DNA from: Parvularculales bacterium
Lineage (GTDB): Bacteria > Pseudomonadota > Alphaproteobacteria > JAPOUT01 > JBAJNM01
Length of the DNA: 64,000 nt
NCBI GenBank assembly: GCA_036881865.1
Contig: JBAJNM010000003.1
Coordinates: 1-64,000, forward strand
Reading direction: 5' to 3'
The notes below the pieces were generated by a model. That model was given only the letters and a program-made list of their open reading frames with translations, did not search any database and was not told the DNA's origin. The stretch's first letter is position 1; every line of letters begins with the position of its first letter. The translations under genes were made by a program, and so were the position numbers. Shown here piece by piece: positions 29,028 to 39,609 of the stretch.

Positions 29028-30068
29028 CTAGTGAGTACGGTGAATACAGAAATCAACCAGTTCCATAAGAGTCTTCCGCCACACGCTTTTAGGCACAGCA
29101 TTTAATGCGCTTTGCGCCTGTGCACCATAATATTGTGCACAGGCTAACGTGCCGGACAGAGATTTGTGACGTTCTAGAATTTCACGAGCACGTTCAAAAT
29201 CACCATCGCGGATAATCTGGTTTTCTCCAAGAGTGCGCCGCCAAAAACCATGCTCTTTTTCATCGCCTGCTGCCATAGCTAGAATAACCGGCAGGGTGAT
29301 TTTTCCCTCCTGAAAATCATTACCCTGGAGTTTGCCCGTGGTTATGGCCGTCCCTCCATAGTCCAGAGCATCATCAACCAGCTGAAAGACCATTCCTAAA
29401 TTGCGCCCGTAATTTTTCAAGGCTATCTCTACGTCTTTTTCAAGGCCTGCTATTATAGCGCCTGTTTGCGTAGCCGCTGCAAACAAGGTGGCAGTCTTGG
29501 CGTCTATAACCTGTAAGTATGTCTCTTCTGTGGTGTTAACCTCTTTGGCGGCGGACAGCTGCATCACTTCTCCCTCAGCAATCACGGCAGCCGCTTGAGA
29601 TAACACACCGAGAGCTTCTAACGAACCTGCTTCCACCATCAACTCAAAAGCTCGGCCTAACAGAAAATCTCCTACCAGAATACTAGAGCGATTATCCCAT
29701 ATTACCCGTGCTGTGGGTTGTCCGCGTCGCAGGTGACTGTCATCTACTACATCATCATGGAGCAAGGTTGCCGTGTGCATAAACTCAACGGCGGTAGCTA
29801 GGCTGATATGGTTGCCCGCCTCAGGATTTCCAATGTGGGCTGCAGCTATGGTCAGCATGGGCCGCAGACGTTTGCCACCGGAATCAAACGTATATCCTGT
29901 CAATTTTGGTACCAGAGCAGCTTGCGAGGTGATACGCTCTACAATGAGTGTGTTGACTTGCTCCATATCTCTGGCCGTGAGGGATTGCAAGATGGCTATG
30001 GCTTTTGATGAATCCTTGGCGGCAGAGAGGGGCGTATCTGTCTTGCTAGGAGCAATAACGGCGTCCAT
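29028..30068 (-). CDS. ispB: Polyprenyl (octaprenyl/decaprenyl) diphosphate synthase
   Basis: This trans-prenyltransferase builds the side chain of ubiquinone. The first aspartate-rich motif is in LLHDDVVDDSHLRRGQPTA and the second in QLVDDALDYGG. GGKRLRPML marks the start of the core. Chain length (C40, C45 or C50) cannot be read with confidence. The frame is open upstream to a TTG at 30113. The ATG at 30068, with GGAG 12 bases ahead, was chosen, giving 346 residues. It diverges from the DUF2007 gene by 108 bases. Confidence 0.92.
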   Translation of the reverse strand: MDAVIAPSKTDTPLSAAKDSSKAIAILQSLTARDMEQVNTLIVERITSQAALVPKLTGYTFDSGGKRLRPMLTIAAAHIGNPEAGNHISLATAVEFMHTATLLHDDVVDDSHLRRGQPTARVIWDNRSSILVGDFLLGRAFELMVEAGSLEALGVLSQAAAVIAEGEVMQLSAAKEVNTTEETYLQVIDAKTATLFAAATQTGAIIAGLEKDVEIALKNYGRNLGMVFQLVDDALDYGGTAITTGKLQGNDFQEGKITLPVILAMAAGDEKEHGFWRRTLGENQIIRDGDFERAREILERHKSLSGTLACAQYYGAQAQSALNAVPKSVWRKTLMELVDFCIHRTH

Positions 30069-30176
30069 GGGGCTTGCGACTCCAGAGCGGGTTGCATAAA
30101 CAATAGGGTTCAAGCATAAGAGTGGCGTGTGTGGCTGGTCAAGGGAAAGGGTGAATGCAAAAGAAAGGCTAGATAA

Positions 30177-30419
30177 ATGGAAGAATTATTGCGCACCAAT
30201 GATATGGCGCTGATTTCTTTTGTGGAAGCTTTGCTGTGGGATGCCGAGATTCCTTATCAGGTGCTAGATAGTCACATGAGTGTGGTGGAGGGTACTTTGG
30301 GCATTTTGCCCCGCCGGATTGTGGTAATGAAAGAGTCTATGATGCAGGCACATCGTTTGTTGGTAGTGGCGGGCTTATCTGACGAGGCACGTGAGTTTGA
30401 TGATGGCAATGATGGCTGA
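30177..30419 (+). CDS. DUF2007 domain protein
   Basis: An 80-residue protein with the DUF2007 pattern: MEELLRTNDMALISFVEALL, then a short beta-strand domain (IPYQVLDSHMSVVEGTLGILPRRIVV). Family members resemble the regulatory domain of PII-like signalling proteins, but no function is known. It overlaps the methyltransferase gene by eight bases, so the two are translationally coupled. Confidence 0.85.
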   Translation: MEELLRTNDMALISFVEALLWDAEIPYQVLDSHMSVVEGTLGILPRRIVVMKESMMQAHRLLVVAGLSDEAREFDDGNDG

Positions 30420-31170
30420 ATCGATTGACGTAAGTAATGATTGTTTTCTTGGGGGGCAGCTTAAGATCTGGCAATCAACCCGTGGGTATAGGGCGGGGCA
30501 TGACGCTGTGTTATTAGGGGCGTCTGTTCCAGCGCAAGGGGGCGAGTGTGTTCTGGATGCTGGAGGAGGCGCTGGTGTTGCGGGTTTGTGTGTTGGGATG
30601 CGGGTTGAGGGGGTTAGACTTGTCTGTTTGGACAATGATGAAACCCAAGCGAAATTGGCACGCGAGAATCTAGCCCGGAATGCGCAGACAGGTGATAGCT
30701 TGGTAGGTGATTTAACCGGAGTGTTGTCCGATCTTGAGGGTGTGGGCCTTAAGAAGGGCAGTTTTGACCATGTCTTGTCCAACCCGCCTTATCGGGTGGA
30801 GGGAGCTTCAACGCTTCCGGTAAATAAAGGTCGTGCTCAGGCTTTCGTGTTGCATACTTCGTTGGGGGCATGGGTGGAGCGTTGTTGTTTTTTTGCAAAG
30901 ATTGGCGGGACGGTGACGTTTATTTATCTTGCCCACGAAATCTCGTCTCTTGTAGTAGCTATGAGCGCTCATTGTGGAGATATAAAAATCATGCCTCTGT
31001 GGCCTCATGCAGGTACCCCAGCGCGGAGGATTATCATTCAGGGTAGGCGAGGTGCACGGGGGAAGGATGCTGTTTTACCTGGCCTTGTGCTTCATGAGGC
31101 GGGTGGCAGTGCTACAAAGGCGGCAGATGATGTTCTGCGGGGGTGCATTGGTCTTAAGGGGTTAATTTAA
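30412..31170 (+). CDS. TrmN6-like SAM-dependent methyltransferase
   Basis: The protein has the pattern of tRNA1(Val) A37 N6-methyltransferase: GYRAGHDAVLLGAS near the start, the SAM-binding VLDAGGGAGVAGLCVG, and the catalytic SNPPYR for adenine N6 methylation. About 252 residues from the ATG at 30412. In-frame GTG 30391 and ATG 30400/30409 are alternatives. It lies between DUF2007 and the S49 peptidase gene in one direction. Confidence 0.87.
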   Translation: MAESIDVSNDCFLGGQLKIWQSTRGYRAGHDAVLLGASVPAQGGECVLDAGGGAGVAGLCVGMRVEGVRLVCLDNDETQAKLARENLARNAQTGDSLVGDLTGVLSDLEGVGLKKGSFDHVLSNPPYRVEGASTLPVNKGRAQAFVLHTSLGAWVERCCFFAKIGGTVTFIYLAHEISSLVVAMSAHCGDIKIMPLWPHAGTPARRIIIQGRRGARGKDAVLPGLVLHEAGGSATKAADDVLRGCIGLKGLI

Positions 31171-31193
31171 GACCATTCCTGAGGAAATAAATC

Positions 31194-32093
31194 TTGAGAA
31201 AAGAAGCAAAGAATACCATTTTAACAAGTATGGTTAATTTTTCCCTTAATCCGGTAAAGTGGTGGCGCGAGAAATGCTCATGCAAAAGGGTGCCTGTGGT
31301 GTCAGTTGTGCGCTTGTCAGGAGTTATTGGTGCAAGCGGTGGAGTGCGAGGTTTATCTAACGCGCTGGATATAGCTTCTGTTGCAGATTCCTTGGAGCGA
31401 GCCTTTTCAGTCCGCCATGTGAAGGCGGTAGCAGTGATTATCAATTCGCCGGGCGGTTCTCCAGTGCAATCTGCCATGATATATCGACGTATTCGAGCTT
31501 TATCTGAAGAAAAAGACGTACCGGTTTTTGCCTTTGCTGAAGATGTCGCTGCCTCTGGCGGCTATATGCTAGCATGCGCGGGGGATGAAATTTATGCCGA
31601 TGAAAGTTCTGTGATTGGTTCGGTCGGTGTCATATCTGCTGGATTTGGCTTCACAGCTTTGTTGGAAAAGTTGGGCGTTGAAAGGCGGATTCATGCAACC
31701 GGTCCAAACAAGGGTATGTTGGACCCGTTTCAACCGGAAGACCCAGCTCATGTTGGGCGATTGACCGCTATTCAGGGCGATATCTATGAGGTGTTTACGA
31801 CTTTAGTGTGTGAGCGTCGGGGGAAGCGGTTAAAGTCAGAGGATGATGATTTGTTCTCTGGCGCTTTTTGGGCTGGACGCCGTGCTTTGGCCTTGGGGTT
31901 GATTGATGGGATAGGAGACATGCGTGAGGTCATGCGCGAGAAATACGGCGAGAAGGTTCGCTTTTTGGTGGTCAACAGAGCGCGGTCATGGCGGCAGCGG
32001 TTGGGACTTACTTTGGGAACAGCTTTTGGGGATGAACTCCTAACTTCTCTTGAAGCGAGCCGGTTGTGGAGCCGCTTTGGTATCTGGCGCTAG
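31194..32093 (+). CDS. S49-family serine peptidase (SppA/SohB-like)
   Basis: A Ser-Lys dyad protease of the signal-peptide peptidase family. The nucleophile is S121 in VAASGGYMLAC and the general base is probably K173 in HATGPNKGMLDPF. The oxyanion segment INSPGGSPVQS is present. At 299 residues it is the short, single-domain form. No strong membrane helix is visible, so its place at the membrane is uncertain. The start is a TTG at 31194 with a GAGGA site ten bases upstream; ATG 31230 is the alternative. Confidence 0.9.
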   Translation: MRKEAKNTILTSMVNFSLNPVKWWREKCSCKRVPVVSVVRLSGVIGASGGVRGLSNALDIASVADSLERAFSVRHVKAVAVIINSPGGSPVQSAMIYRRIRALSEEKDVPVFAFAEDVAASGGYMLACAGDEIYADESSVIGSVGVISAGFGFTALLEKLGVERRIHATGPNKGMLDPFQPEDPAHVGRLTAIQGDIYEVFTTLVCERRGKRLKSEDDDLFSGAFWAGRRALALGLIDGIGDMREVMREKYGEKVRFLVVNRARSWRQRLGLTLGTAFGDELLTSLEASRLWSRFGIWR

Positions 32094-32241
32094 AAACCTA
32101 GAAAGAGAGGTTCCTGAAAAAGAGAGTTAAAGATAGAGGCCATTGAAACAAAGACATCCCTCTTGAAATGAGTCAGAGAGAACGTTAGTCTAGGACTCGC
32201 GTTTAGTTTTAATGTTTGGCGTCACAGAGAGGCAGCCCGCC

Positions 32242-33156
32242 ATGGTCGGTACGCAAAGTTCAGCGCCACCAGGGTCACAGTCGGCGACCTCTTCTTTTCA
32301 GGCACTTATTCTTACTCTACATCACTATTGGAGTGCGGTAGGGTGCGTTTTGTTGCAATCTTATGATATGGAAATGGGAGCTGGTACGTTTCATCCGGCT
32401 ACGACGTTGCGGGCGTTGGGGCCGAAGCCTTGGCGAGCAGCTTATGTGCAGCCATCCCGTCGACCTGCAGATGGGCGCTATGGGGATAACCCCAATCGGC
32501 TTCAGCATTATTATCAATATCAGGTGATGTTAAAACCTTCGCCGGATGACATTCAAGATCTATATCTGAAGTCTCTGGAGTTTATCGGCATTGATATGCA
32601 TCGCCATGATATCCGCTTTGTGGAAGACGACTGGGAGAGTCCTACACTGGGTGCAGCGGGGCTAGGCTGGGAGGTCTGGTGTGATGGTATGGAGGTGAGT
32701 CAGTTTACCTATTTTCAACAGATGTGTGGTCAAGAGTGTTATCCGGTGTCCGGGGAGATTACGTATGGGTTAGAGCGTCTCTCTATGTATGCTCAGGAGG
32801 TGGATAATGTCTTTGATCTCGATTTTAACGGGGCGGGTCTTAGGTATGGCGATATCTTTCGTCAGGCTGAGCGGGAATACAGTTATTGGAACTTTGAGGT
32901 AGCAGACACGGAGATCTTGAAGAAGCATTTTGCCCATGCAGAGCAAGAATGTCATCGTATTCTTAAGCGTGAAGGAATGATTCTGGCATATCCGGCATAT
33001 GACCAATGTATCAAGGCCTCTCATTTATTTAATGTTCTGGATGCTCGTGGTGTTGTATCGGCAACGGCGCGTCGGGATTATATTGCTCGTGTGCGGGCTT
33101 TGGCGGTTGCTTGTGGGGAGGCTTTTCTGAAGACGGAGGCAGGCGGTAGTGGCTGA
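32242..33156 (+). CDS. glyQ: Glycine-tRNA ligase alpha subunit
   Basis: The catalytic alpha subunit of the alpha2-beta2 glycyl-tRNA synthetase. Motifs [33 protein letters not shown] and [21 protein letters not shown] are highly conserved. A start at 32212 is open, but GAGAGG at 32227-32232 points to the ATG at 32242 and a 304-residue product, matching the usual length. It overlaps glyS by eight bases. The gene follows the S49 peptidase after about 150 bases in which I saw no clear promoter. Confidence 0.96.
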   Translation: MVGTQSSAPPGSQSATSSFQALILTLHHYWSAVGCVLLQSYDMEMGAGTFHPATTLRALGPKPWRAAYVQPSRRPADGRYGDNPNRLQHYYQYQVMLKPSPDDIQDLYLKSLEFIGIDMHRHDIRFVEDDWESPTLGAAGLGWEVWCDGMEVSQFTYFQQMCGQECYPVSGEITYGLERLSMYAQEVDNVFDLDFNGAGLRYGDIFRQAEREYSYWNFEVADTEILKKHFAHAEQECHRILKREGMILAYPAYDQCIKASHLFNVLDARGVVSATARRDYIARVRALAVACGEAFLKTEAGGSG

Positions 33157-35209
33157 TTTGTTACTGGAGCTGTACTCGGAGGAGATACCGGCATGTATGC
33201 AGGTGGCAGCACGGGAGCAGTTACAACGGATGGTTAAAATGCGCCTTGAAGTTGAGGGCTTGGGGTATGGAGATGTGCGTTCTTATGTTACTCCGCGTCG
33301 GTTAGCGGTATCGGTTGCGGATCTCGCGGGAGTGGCTCCTGCAGTACGTCAGGAGCGTCGAGGGCCGAGGGTGGATGCACCAAATAAAGCGATTGAGGGG
33401 TTTTTGCGCTCAACGGGACTAATGCGGAAGCAGTTGGAGGTACGTGAGGGGCCTAAAGGGCCTGTTTATTTTGCTGTTATAGAGAGGGCGGTGCGTCCAG
33501 CAGCAAAGGTGATTGCAGAGATGGTACCGGAGATTATCCATGGATTTGATTGGCCGAAGTCCATGGTTTGGACAAAATCCGCGATCAAAAGTGGAGAGTG
33601 TTTAAAGTGGGTGCGACCTCTGCGGGGTGTTTTGTGTATTTTGAATGGACAACCGATTTCCTTTGAGGTAGAGGGGCTTACAAGTGATTCTGCAACAGTT
33701 GGGCATCGCTTTATGGCTCCAGCAAGCATAAGTGTTAAGAGTGTTGCTGAGTGGCAGAAGAAACTTGAGATCTCTTTCGTGATGGTAGAAGTTGAAGCCC
33801 GCCGCAAGCACATTCTAAAGCAAGCTCGTGCCTTGGCGGAAGGCAAGAGTTGCCGACTTGTGGATAACGAACGTCTTTTAGATGAGGTTGTAGGGTTGGT
33901 AGAATGGCCCGTCGTCTTGATAGGCTCTATTGACGAAACCTATATGAGGTTGCCGAAGGAGATTTTGGTAAACGTGATGGAGAAGCATCAAAAATATATG
34001 GTGGTGAGTGTTCCAGAGACCGGTGAGTTGGCACCATATTTCATTGTGGTTTCTAATCTGGAGACGTCTGATAAAGGGGCAACTGTAGTAAAGGGTAATG
34101 AGCGTGTGTTGCGGGCGCGTCTTGAGGATGCCCGCTTTGCCTTTGAGAGGGATAAATCCCGCACACCACAGGAATTAAGAGAACATTTGAAGATGCTGGA
34201 TTTTTATCCCGGCCTTGGCAGTCTGTATGATAAAACTAGGCGGATGATAAGTCTGGCGCGTGTGGTAGGGAATAGTGTGGGTTTAGCGGGGTCTCAGGCC
34301 ATGATAGCTGCCCGGTATGCCAAGTTGGATTTAGTGAGTAGCACCGTTGAAGAGTTTCCCAGTCTTCAGGGTGTTATGGGCGGTATTTTGATGTCAAACT
34401 GGGGGGAATCAGATCTTCTGGCAACGGCCATAAGGGAGCATTATAAACCTTTGAATCCGAGGGATGGGATACCCACAACACTGCTGGGTCAAATTATAGC
34501 GCTGGCGGACAAGCTTGATACGTTGTTTAAGTTTCAAAGTATAAATGAAATGCCAACCGGTTCTGGTGACCCTAATGGTTTACGTAGGGCAACGCTGGGG
34601 ATCATACGTATTATGCTGGAGGGAGAGGAGGCACTGAGTAAGTTATCGTTACGTGGTTTGAGTGCTCAATATGATGGGGTAGATGAAAACAAAGTCTTGG
34701 ATTTTATCTATGACCGATTGAAAATCCATTTGCGCGGGCAAGGCTTTCGCCATGATATTATTGACTCTGTGTTTACCTCTAACTTTGAAGATAGCATTGC
34801 CTCATGTGTTGAGCGTATTAAGGTTCTCTCAGTTTTTCTCAAAACAGAGGATGGTGAAAGCCTGCTTGCAATCTACCGACGTGCGATCAACATTCTCACC
34901 ATTGAAGAAAAGAAGGATAAAACGCGATATGATAGTGAACCGAATTCTGCACTATTCTCTGAACAAGCCGAATATGATCTAGATCAGCAAGTAACACAGC
35001 TGGCATCGGATATAGGCTCAGGTAAAGGATTTGAGGAAGATGTCTGGTCTCTAGCCAAGCTACGTTCGCCGGTGGATAATTTCTTTGCAAACGTTATGGT
35101 TAATGCATCGGAAAAAAATATCAGAGAAAATCGGTTGCGGTTGTTGGCTCAAATACGATCAATTCTTGATAGGGTGGCAGACTTCTCTCGTCTGGAGCTA
35201 CACTCATGA
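33149..35209 (+). CDS. glyS: Glycine-tRNA ligase beta subunit
   Basis: The 686-residue tRNA-binding partner of GlyQ. The N-terminus [18 protein letters not shown], the VTPRRLAV motif, the central HD-like domain ([24 protein letters not shown]) and the DALR-like anticodon domain near FFANVMVN are present. It starts with GTG within the end of glyQ and overlaps ppdK by four bases. Confidence 0.96.
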   Translation: MADLLLELYSEEIPACMQVAAREQLQRMVKMRLEVEGLGYGDVRSYVTPRRLAVSVADLAGVAPAVRQERRGPRVDAPNKAIEGFLRSTGLMRKQLEVREGPKGPVYFAVIERAVRPAAKVIAEMVPEIIHGFDWPKSMVWTKSAIKSGECLKWVRPLRGVLCILNGQPISFEVEGLTSDSATVGHRFMAPASISVKSVAEWQKKLEISFVMVEVEARRKHILKQARALAEGKSCRLVDNERLLDEVVGLVEWPVVLIGSIDETYMRLPKEILVNVMEKHQKYMVVSVPETGELAPYFIVVSNLETSDKGATVVKGNERVLRARLEDARFAFERDKSRTPQELREHLKMLDFYPGLGSLYDKTRRMISLARVVGNSVGLAGSQAMIAARYAKLDLVSSTVEEFPSLQGVMGGILMSNWGESDLLATAIREHYKPLNPRDGIPTTLLGQIIALADKLDTLFKFQSINEMPTGSGDPNGLRRATLGIIRIMLEGEEALSKLSLRGLSAQYDGVDENKVLDFIYDRLKIHLRGQGFRHDIIDSVFTSNFEDSIASCVERIKVLSVFLKTEDGESLLAIYRRAINILTIEEKKDKTRYDSEPNSALFSEQAEYDLDQQVTQLASDIGSGKGFEEDVWSLAKLRSPVDNFFANVMVNASEKNIRENRLRLLAQIRSILDRVADFSRLELHS

Positions 35210-37899
35210 TGGCTGATAAATGGGTTTATACATTTGGCGGCGGTACAGCAGAAGGCAATGCTGCTATGCGTGATTTATTGGGAGGTAAGGGGGCTAATCT
35301 TGCCGAAATGTGCGCCCTTGGTTTGCCTGTGCCACCAGGGTTTACCATCACTACGGCGGTATGTGCTTTGTGGCAAGATAAAGGAGGTGTATATCCATCT
35401 GGTCTTGAGGAGCAAGTAAATGTAGCATTAACTCAGACAGGTAACATTGTTGGCGGTAGTTTTGGGGATGAAGAGAATCCGCTTTTAGTCTCGGTGCGGT
35501 CTGGCTCACGGGCCTCTATGCCCGGTATGATGGATACAGTGCTTAACCTTGGACTAAATGACGAAACAGTTCAAGCGCTGGCACGTGCTTCGCAAGATGA
35601 ACGCTTCGCCCAAGATGCCTATCGGCGCTTTATTCAGATGTACGCCAATGTTGTCATGGGCGTTCCTCATTACACCCTTGAAGAAACTCTGGAGGTATAC
35701 AAAGAAGACAACGGCCTTTTGATGGACACAGATCTGGAGGCCGATGATTGGCGAGCGCTTGTTGAGATGTATAAAGTGTTGGTAGCACAAGAAGCTGGGC
35801 GGGTTTTTCCTCAAGATGTCAGAGAGCAATTGTGGGGTGCTATTGGTGCTGTGTTTAACTCATGGGATAATGAGAGGGCACGTACCTACCGCCTTTTGAA
35901 TGATATTCCTGAAGAGTGGGGTACAGCGGTGAACGTGCAAGCCATGGTGTTTGGTAACAAGGGAGATGATAGTGCTACTGGTGTTGCGTTTACGCGTAAT
36001 CCATCAACAGGTGAAAAAAGTTTTTTTGGCGAGTTTCTCATCAATGCTCAAGGCGAGGATGTGGTGTCCGGTATTCGTACCCCTCATCATTTGACCAAAG
36101 CGGGCCGCGAGACTCATGGTAGCAAGGCACTTTCTATGGAAGAGGTGATGCCTGGTCCGTTTAATGAATTGGTGGAGATTTATAAACGTCTAGAAGTCCA
36201 TTATCGAGACATGCAAGATATGGAGTTCACTGTTCAGGAGGGGGTGTTGTGGATACTTCAAACCCGTGCGGGCAAACGCACAACGCGGGCGGCTCTTAAA
36301 ATTGCAGTGGATATGGTAGATGAGGGGTTGATTAATAAGGCAGAGGCTGTGCGTCGGATTGCACCATCGTCTCTTGAGCAATTATTGCATCCGGCGCTAG
36401 ACCCTGATGCTTCCCGTGAGGTTATAGCAACAGGGTTGCCTGCTTCACCGGGGGCAGCAAGTGGTGAGATTGTATTTCATGCCGGGCGGGCGGAAGATTT
36501 AGCCCGACAGGGGCGCAAGGTTATTTTGGTGCGGGTGGAAACAAGCCCGGAGGATATCCACGGAATGCACGTAGCCGAAGGCATTTTGACAACACGGGGC
36601 GGTATGACAAGTCATGCAGCGGTTGTAGCGCGAGGCATGGGCAAGCCGTGTGTTTCGGGCGCGGGGTTGTTGCAGGTAGATTATGGGGAAGAGATTTTAC
36701 GTGCTGGAGATTTAGTCTTTAGGGGTGGTGATCTTATCACCATTGATGGTACAGCTGGACAAGTTCTAAAAGGTGAAGTGCCGCGAGAGCCTGTTAGCTT
36801 GTCAGAAGATTTTGAGCGATTGATGGCATGGGCCGATGGGTATCGGCGTATGAAAGTGCGTGCTAATGCAGAAACCCAGGGTGATGTGGAAACAGCGTTG
36901 CGGTTTGGAGCAGAGGGTATTGGCTTGTGTCGTACTGAGCACATGTTTTTTGATCAGAATCGTATTTTGACGGTGCGCCGGATGATATTGGCTCGCAACG
37001 AAGAAGAGCGGCGCGGGCCGTTGGCAGAAATATTGCCGATGCAGCGTGATGATTTCACTATTCTGTTCCGTCACATGGTGGGACTGCCGGTAACTATTCG
37101 CTTGTTGGACCCGCCTTTGCATGAGTTTTTGCCACGCACCAGCGAAGAGGTACAAGAGATCGCTAATGCTCTTGGAATTTCTCCTGCTGAGGCCCGTCAG
37201 AAAGTTGCATCTCTTTCAGAGTATAATCCTATGCTGGGGCACAGAGGCTGCCGTCTTGGTATTAGTTTTCCCGACATTTATGAAATGCAGGCTCGTGCTA
37301 TTTTTGAGGCAGCCCATATTGTTATGCAGGAAACAGGAGAGGTCATAATTCCTGAAATTATAATACCTCTTGTGGCCATGCGTGAGGAATTTGATGCCCT
37401 AAAAGAGTGTATTGCAGAGGTAGCGTGCACTGTGGCGCAGGAGTGTAACACTTCGGTTGAGTATCTAGTGGGCGTCATGATTGAACTGCCTCGTGCAGCT
37501 TTGCGGGCTGGTGATATTGCTCGCTCGGCGGCGTTCTTTTCTTTTGGTACTAATGATTTAACTCAGACGGTTTATGGTATCAGTCGAGATGATTCGGCCG
37601 GATTTCTCAATGATTATGCCGCCCGTAACATTATGGCTCGTGATCCGTTTGTATCGCTTGATACGGAGGGGGTAGGGGAGTTAGTGTCTTTGGCGCTAGA
37701 AAGGGGGCGGGCAGCGCGGTCTGACTTGAAAGCTGGTATCTGCGGGGAGCATGGGGGTGATGCGGACTCTATTCACTTTTGTGAAGAGATAGGTCTGGAT
37801 TATGTATCCTGTTCTCCTTACCGTATTCCTATCGCTCGGTTGGCGGCCGCTCATGCGGCTTTGAATAAAGATAACCTTCTTCGGGATGCAACTGAATAA
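35206..37899 (+). CDS. ppdK: Pyruvate, phosphate dikinase
   Basis: The enzyme interconverts pyruvate, ATP and phosphate with PEP, AMP and pyrophosphate. The N-terminal nucleotide-binding domain begins VYTFGGGTAEGNAAMRDLLG. The swivelling domain has the phosphorylated histidine in TTRGGMTSHAAVVARGMG (about residue 470). The PEP domain has GLCRTEHMFF and SFGTNDLTQTVYG. The 897 residues are the full length. It is joined to glyS by an ATGA overlap, a synteny common in alphaproteobacteria. Confidence 0.97.
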   Translation: MMADKWVYTFGGGTAEGNAAMRDLLGGKGANLAEMCALGLPVPPGFTITTAVCALWQDKGGVYPSGLEEQVNVALTQTGNIVGGSFGDEENPLLVSVRSGSRASMPGMMDTVLNLGLNDETVQALARASQDERFAQDAYRRFIQMYANVVMGVPHYTLEETLEVYKEDNGLLMDTDLEADDWRALVEMYKVLVAQEAGRVFPQDVREQLWGAIGAVFNSWDNERARTYRLLNDIPEEWGTAVNVQAMVFGNKGDDSATGVAFTRNPSTGEKSFFGEFLINAQGEDVVSGIRTPHHLTKAGRETHGSKALSMEEVMPGPFNELVEIYKRLEVHYRDMQDMEFTVQEGVLWILQTRAGKRTTRAALKIAVDMVDEGLINKAEAVRRIAPSSLEQLLHPALDPDASREVIATGLPASPGAASGEIVFHAGRAEDLARQGRKVILVRVETSPEDIHGMHVAEGILTTRGGMTSHAAVVARGMGKPCVSGAGLLQVDYGEEILRAGDLVFRGGDLITIDGTAGQVLKGEVPREPVSLSEDFERLMAWADGYRRMKVRANAETQGDVETALRFGAEGIGLCRTEHMFFDQNRILTVRRMILARNEEERRGPLAEILPMQRDDFTILFRHMVGLPVTIRLLDPPLHEFLPRTSEEVQEIANALGISPAEARQKVASLSEYNPMLGHRGCRLGISFPDIYEMQARAIFEAAHIVMQETGEVIIPEIIIPLVAMREEFDALKECIAEVACTVAQECNTSVEYLVGVMIELPRAALRAGDIARSAAFFSFGTNDLTQTVYGISRDDSAGFLNDYAARNIMARDPFVSLDTEGVGELVSLALERGRAARSDLKAGICGEHGGDADSIHFCEEIGLDYVSCSPYRIPIARLAAAHAALNKDNLLRDATE

Positions 37900-38810
37900 T
37901 GGCGTCAAGTAAGGCGAGCCTTCTTGAGAGCATAAAACAAGAAGGTCGGGTTGGGCTGGCACATGCTCTTTCCATGTTGGAAGAAGCACCGGAATCGGAC
38001 AAAGCGTTGGTTTTGTTGACGGAGGCATGGAGGGTGCAGAAAGCCCATAATATTGGCTTGACAGGAACTCCAGGTGTAGGCAAATCCACCCTTGCTGGCG
38101 CTCTGGTGCGGGAGTGGCGTGGGCAAGGTAAAACGGTTGGCGTCTTAGCGGTTGATCCCTCTTCTCGTTTGACAGGAGGGGCGTTGTTGGGAGACAGAGC
38201 AAGGATTGTATCACAAACCGATGATGATGGAGTTTTTGTGCGCTCTATGGCGGCCGGACGTCACCCCGGCGGACTGGCAGAGACAACTACGGCGGCGGCA
38301 ACCCTCATGGGCGCATTTTTTGACAAGGTGGTTGTAGAAAGTGTTGGGGTTGGTCAATCAGAATCTGATATTGCCGATATGAGTGATACGCTCGTTCTGT
38401 GTATTCAACCGGGGGCGGGCGATAAATTGCAATTTATGAAGGCGGGTATTATGGAGTTGTCGCATATTATTGCTGTGACTAAATCTGATATGGGCGATGT
38501 TGCTCACCATGCTTTAAGTGATGTGGCGGTTCACATGGGACAGGCAGTGGGCCCGTTTTCAGTTTCTGCTCAGCACGGGGAGGGGGTTGATGCTCTGGCT
38601 GAGGTAATAGATGCTCACTATAGTGATTTGGTTTCATCAAATCAGTTGGTTTCGTTGCGGCATGTCCAAGCGTGTCGTCGTCTTGAGGTCACTATAAAAG
38701 TTCGTTTTGGGGAAGAGGCGCTTAAGAAGGCTGGTGCTCTTTTGGCACTAGAGGAGGGGCATTCTCCCTTTTCTGCCATGGCGCATATTATGCGTAAAAT
38801 GGAGGCCTAA
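37899..38810 (+). CDS. meaB: MeaB/ArgK-type GTPase, methylmalonyl-CoA mutase chaperone
   Basis: A G3E-type P-loop GTPase that protects and reloads the B12-dependent methylmalonyl-CoA mutase. Walker A GTPGVGKST is at residues 56-64. VAAGRHPGGLA-like switch residues, VVESVGVGQSE and the VTKSD base-specificity motif follow. The mutase is not in the window, but cobalamin-dependent metH is. It overlaps ppdK by one base, ending the glyQ-glyS-ppdK-meaB run, and converges on an SDR gene with a four-base overlap of the ends. Confidence 0.92.
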   Translation: MASSKASLLESIKQEGRVGLAHALSMLEEAPESDKALVLLTEAWRVQKAHNIGLTGTPGVGKSTLAGALVREWRGQGKTVGVLAVDPSSRLTGGALLGDRARIVSQTDDDGVFVRSMAAGRHPGGLAETTTAAATLMGAFFDKVVVESVGVGQSESDIADMSDTLVLCIQPGAGDKLQFMKAGIMELSHIIAVTKSDMGDVAHHALSDVAVHMGQAVGPFSVSAQHGEGVDALAEVIDAHYSDLVSSNQLVSLRHVQACRRLEVTIKVRFGEEALKKAGALLALEEGHSPFSAMAHIMRKMEA

Positions 38811-39598
38811 TAGCCAGAGATCCTTTGCATGCGTCGCCGTGCCAAACGCGGTAACAGAGATGATAGCCGATCTGATGTCTGCACACCTTTTGAGCCATAA
38901 TGATGCACTGTATCGCCTTGAACAGCGGTATGGACAAGACGGGCAATATCATCAGGCTCATGGCTGTAACCCATTTGGTCAAGGATTGCCGAGGGATGCA
39001 TCTGGTTACGCACCATACCAGTATCTACAAAGGCGGGCATAATGTCGTGGACGAGAATGTTATCTTTCTCCAGTTCAATAGAAAGAGACTCGGTAATGGC
39101 TCGCACCGCAAACTTGGTGGCTGAATAAACGGAAAAATCTGGCACCCCATAAACGGCTGATGCCGATGACATACTCACAATATGGGCGCTCCCATGAACC
39201 TGTGCCGTATGGCGTAGACACGCAAGAGAATTGTGAATACCGATAACAACACCTTTTACGTTGACATCTATGGTTGCCAATTGTTTGTCCAGTGATACCG
39301 TATCAAACGGTCCTATATGTAGGATACCCGCATTGTTAAAAAGAACGTCCATACGTCCACCTGTGTGTACGGAAAAATTGTTTATTGCCTCATTAAATTC
39401 ATCATTGTCTGTTACATCAAGAGGTTGGGTGTGGCACTTATCTACTCCTAGCTTGTCAGATAGTTGCTCTAGACCCGTGCCATCAATATCATAAAGCCCT
39501 GTAAACCAGCCCTCTTTAGAAAATAATTGCGCCGTAGCTCGTCCGATACCGGTGGCTGCTCCGGTGATAAAAATTGCTGGGTTATCTTGAAGGGTCAT
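38807..39598 (-). CDS. Short-chain dehydrogenase/reductase (SDR) 1
   Basis: A classical SDR of 263 residues. The cofactor motif TGAATGIG is at residues 12-19, NNAG is present in LFNNAGILH, and the catalytic Tyr-Lys pair is in YSATKFAV. Substrate cannot be told from the sequence. It is clearly a paralogue of the next gene upstream (shared FITG-A-GIG-ATA-LF-K-GW start), 11 bases away, so the pair arose by tandem duplication and is co-transcribed. Confidence 0.9.
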   Translation of the reverse strand: MTLQDNPAIFITGAATGIGRATAQLFSKEGWFTGLYDIDGTGLEQLSDKLGVDKCHTQPLDVTDNDEFNEAINNFSVHTGGRMDVLFNNAGILHIGPFDTVSLDKQLATIDVNVKGVVIGIHNSLACLRHTAQVHGSAHIVSMSSASAVYGVPDFSVYSATKFAVRAITESLSIELEKDNILVHDIMPAFVDTGMVRNQMHPSAILDQMGYSHEPDDIARLVHTAVQGDTVHHYGSKGVQTSDRLSSLLPRLARRRMQRISGY

Positions 39599-39609
39599 GG
39601 TTTCTTCCT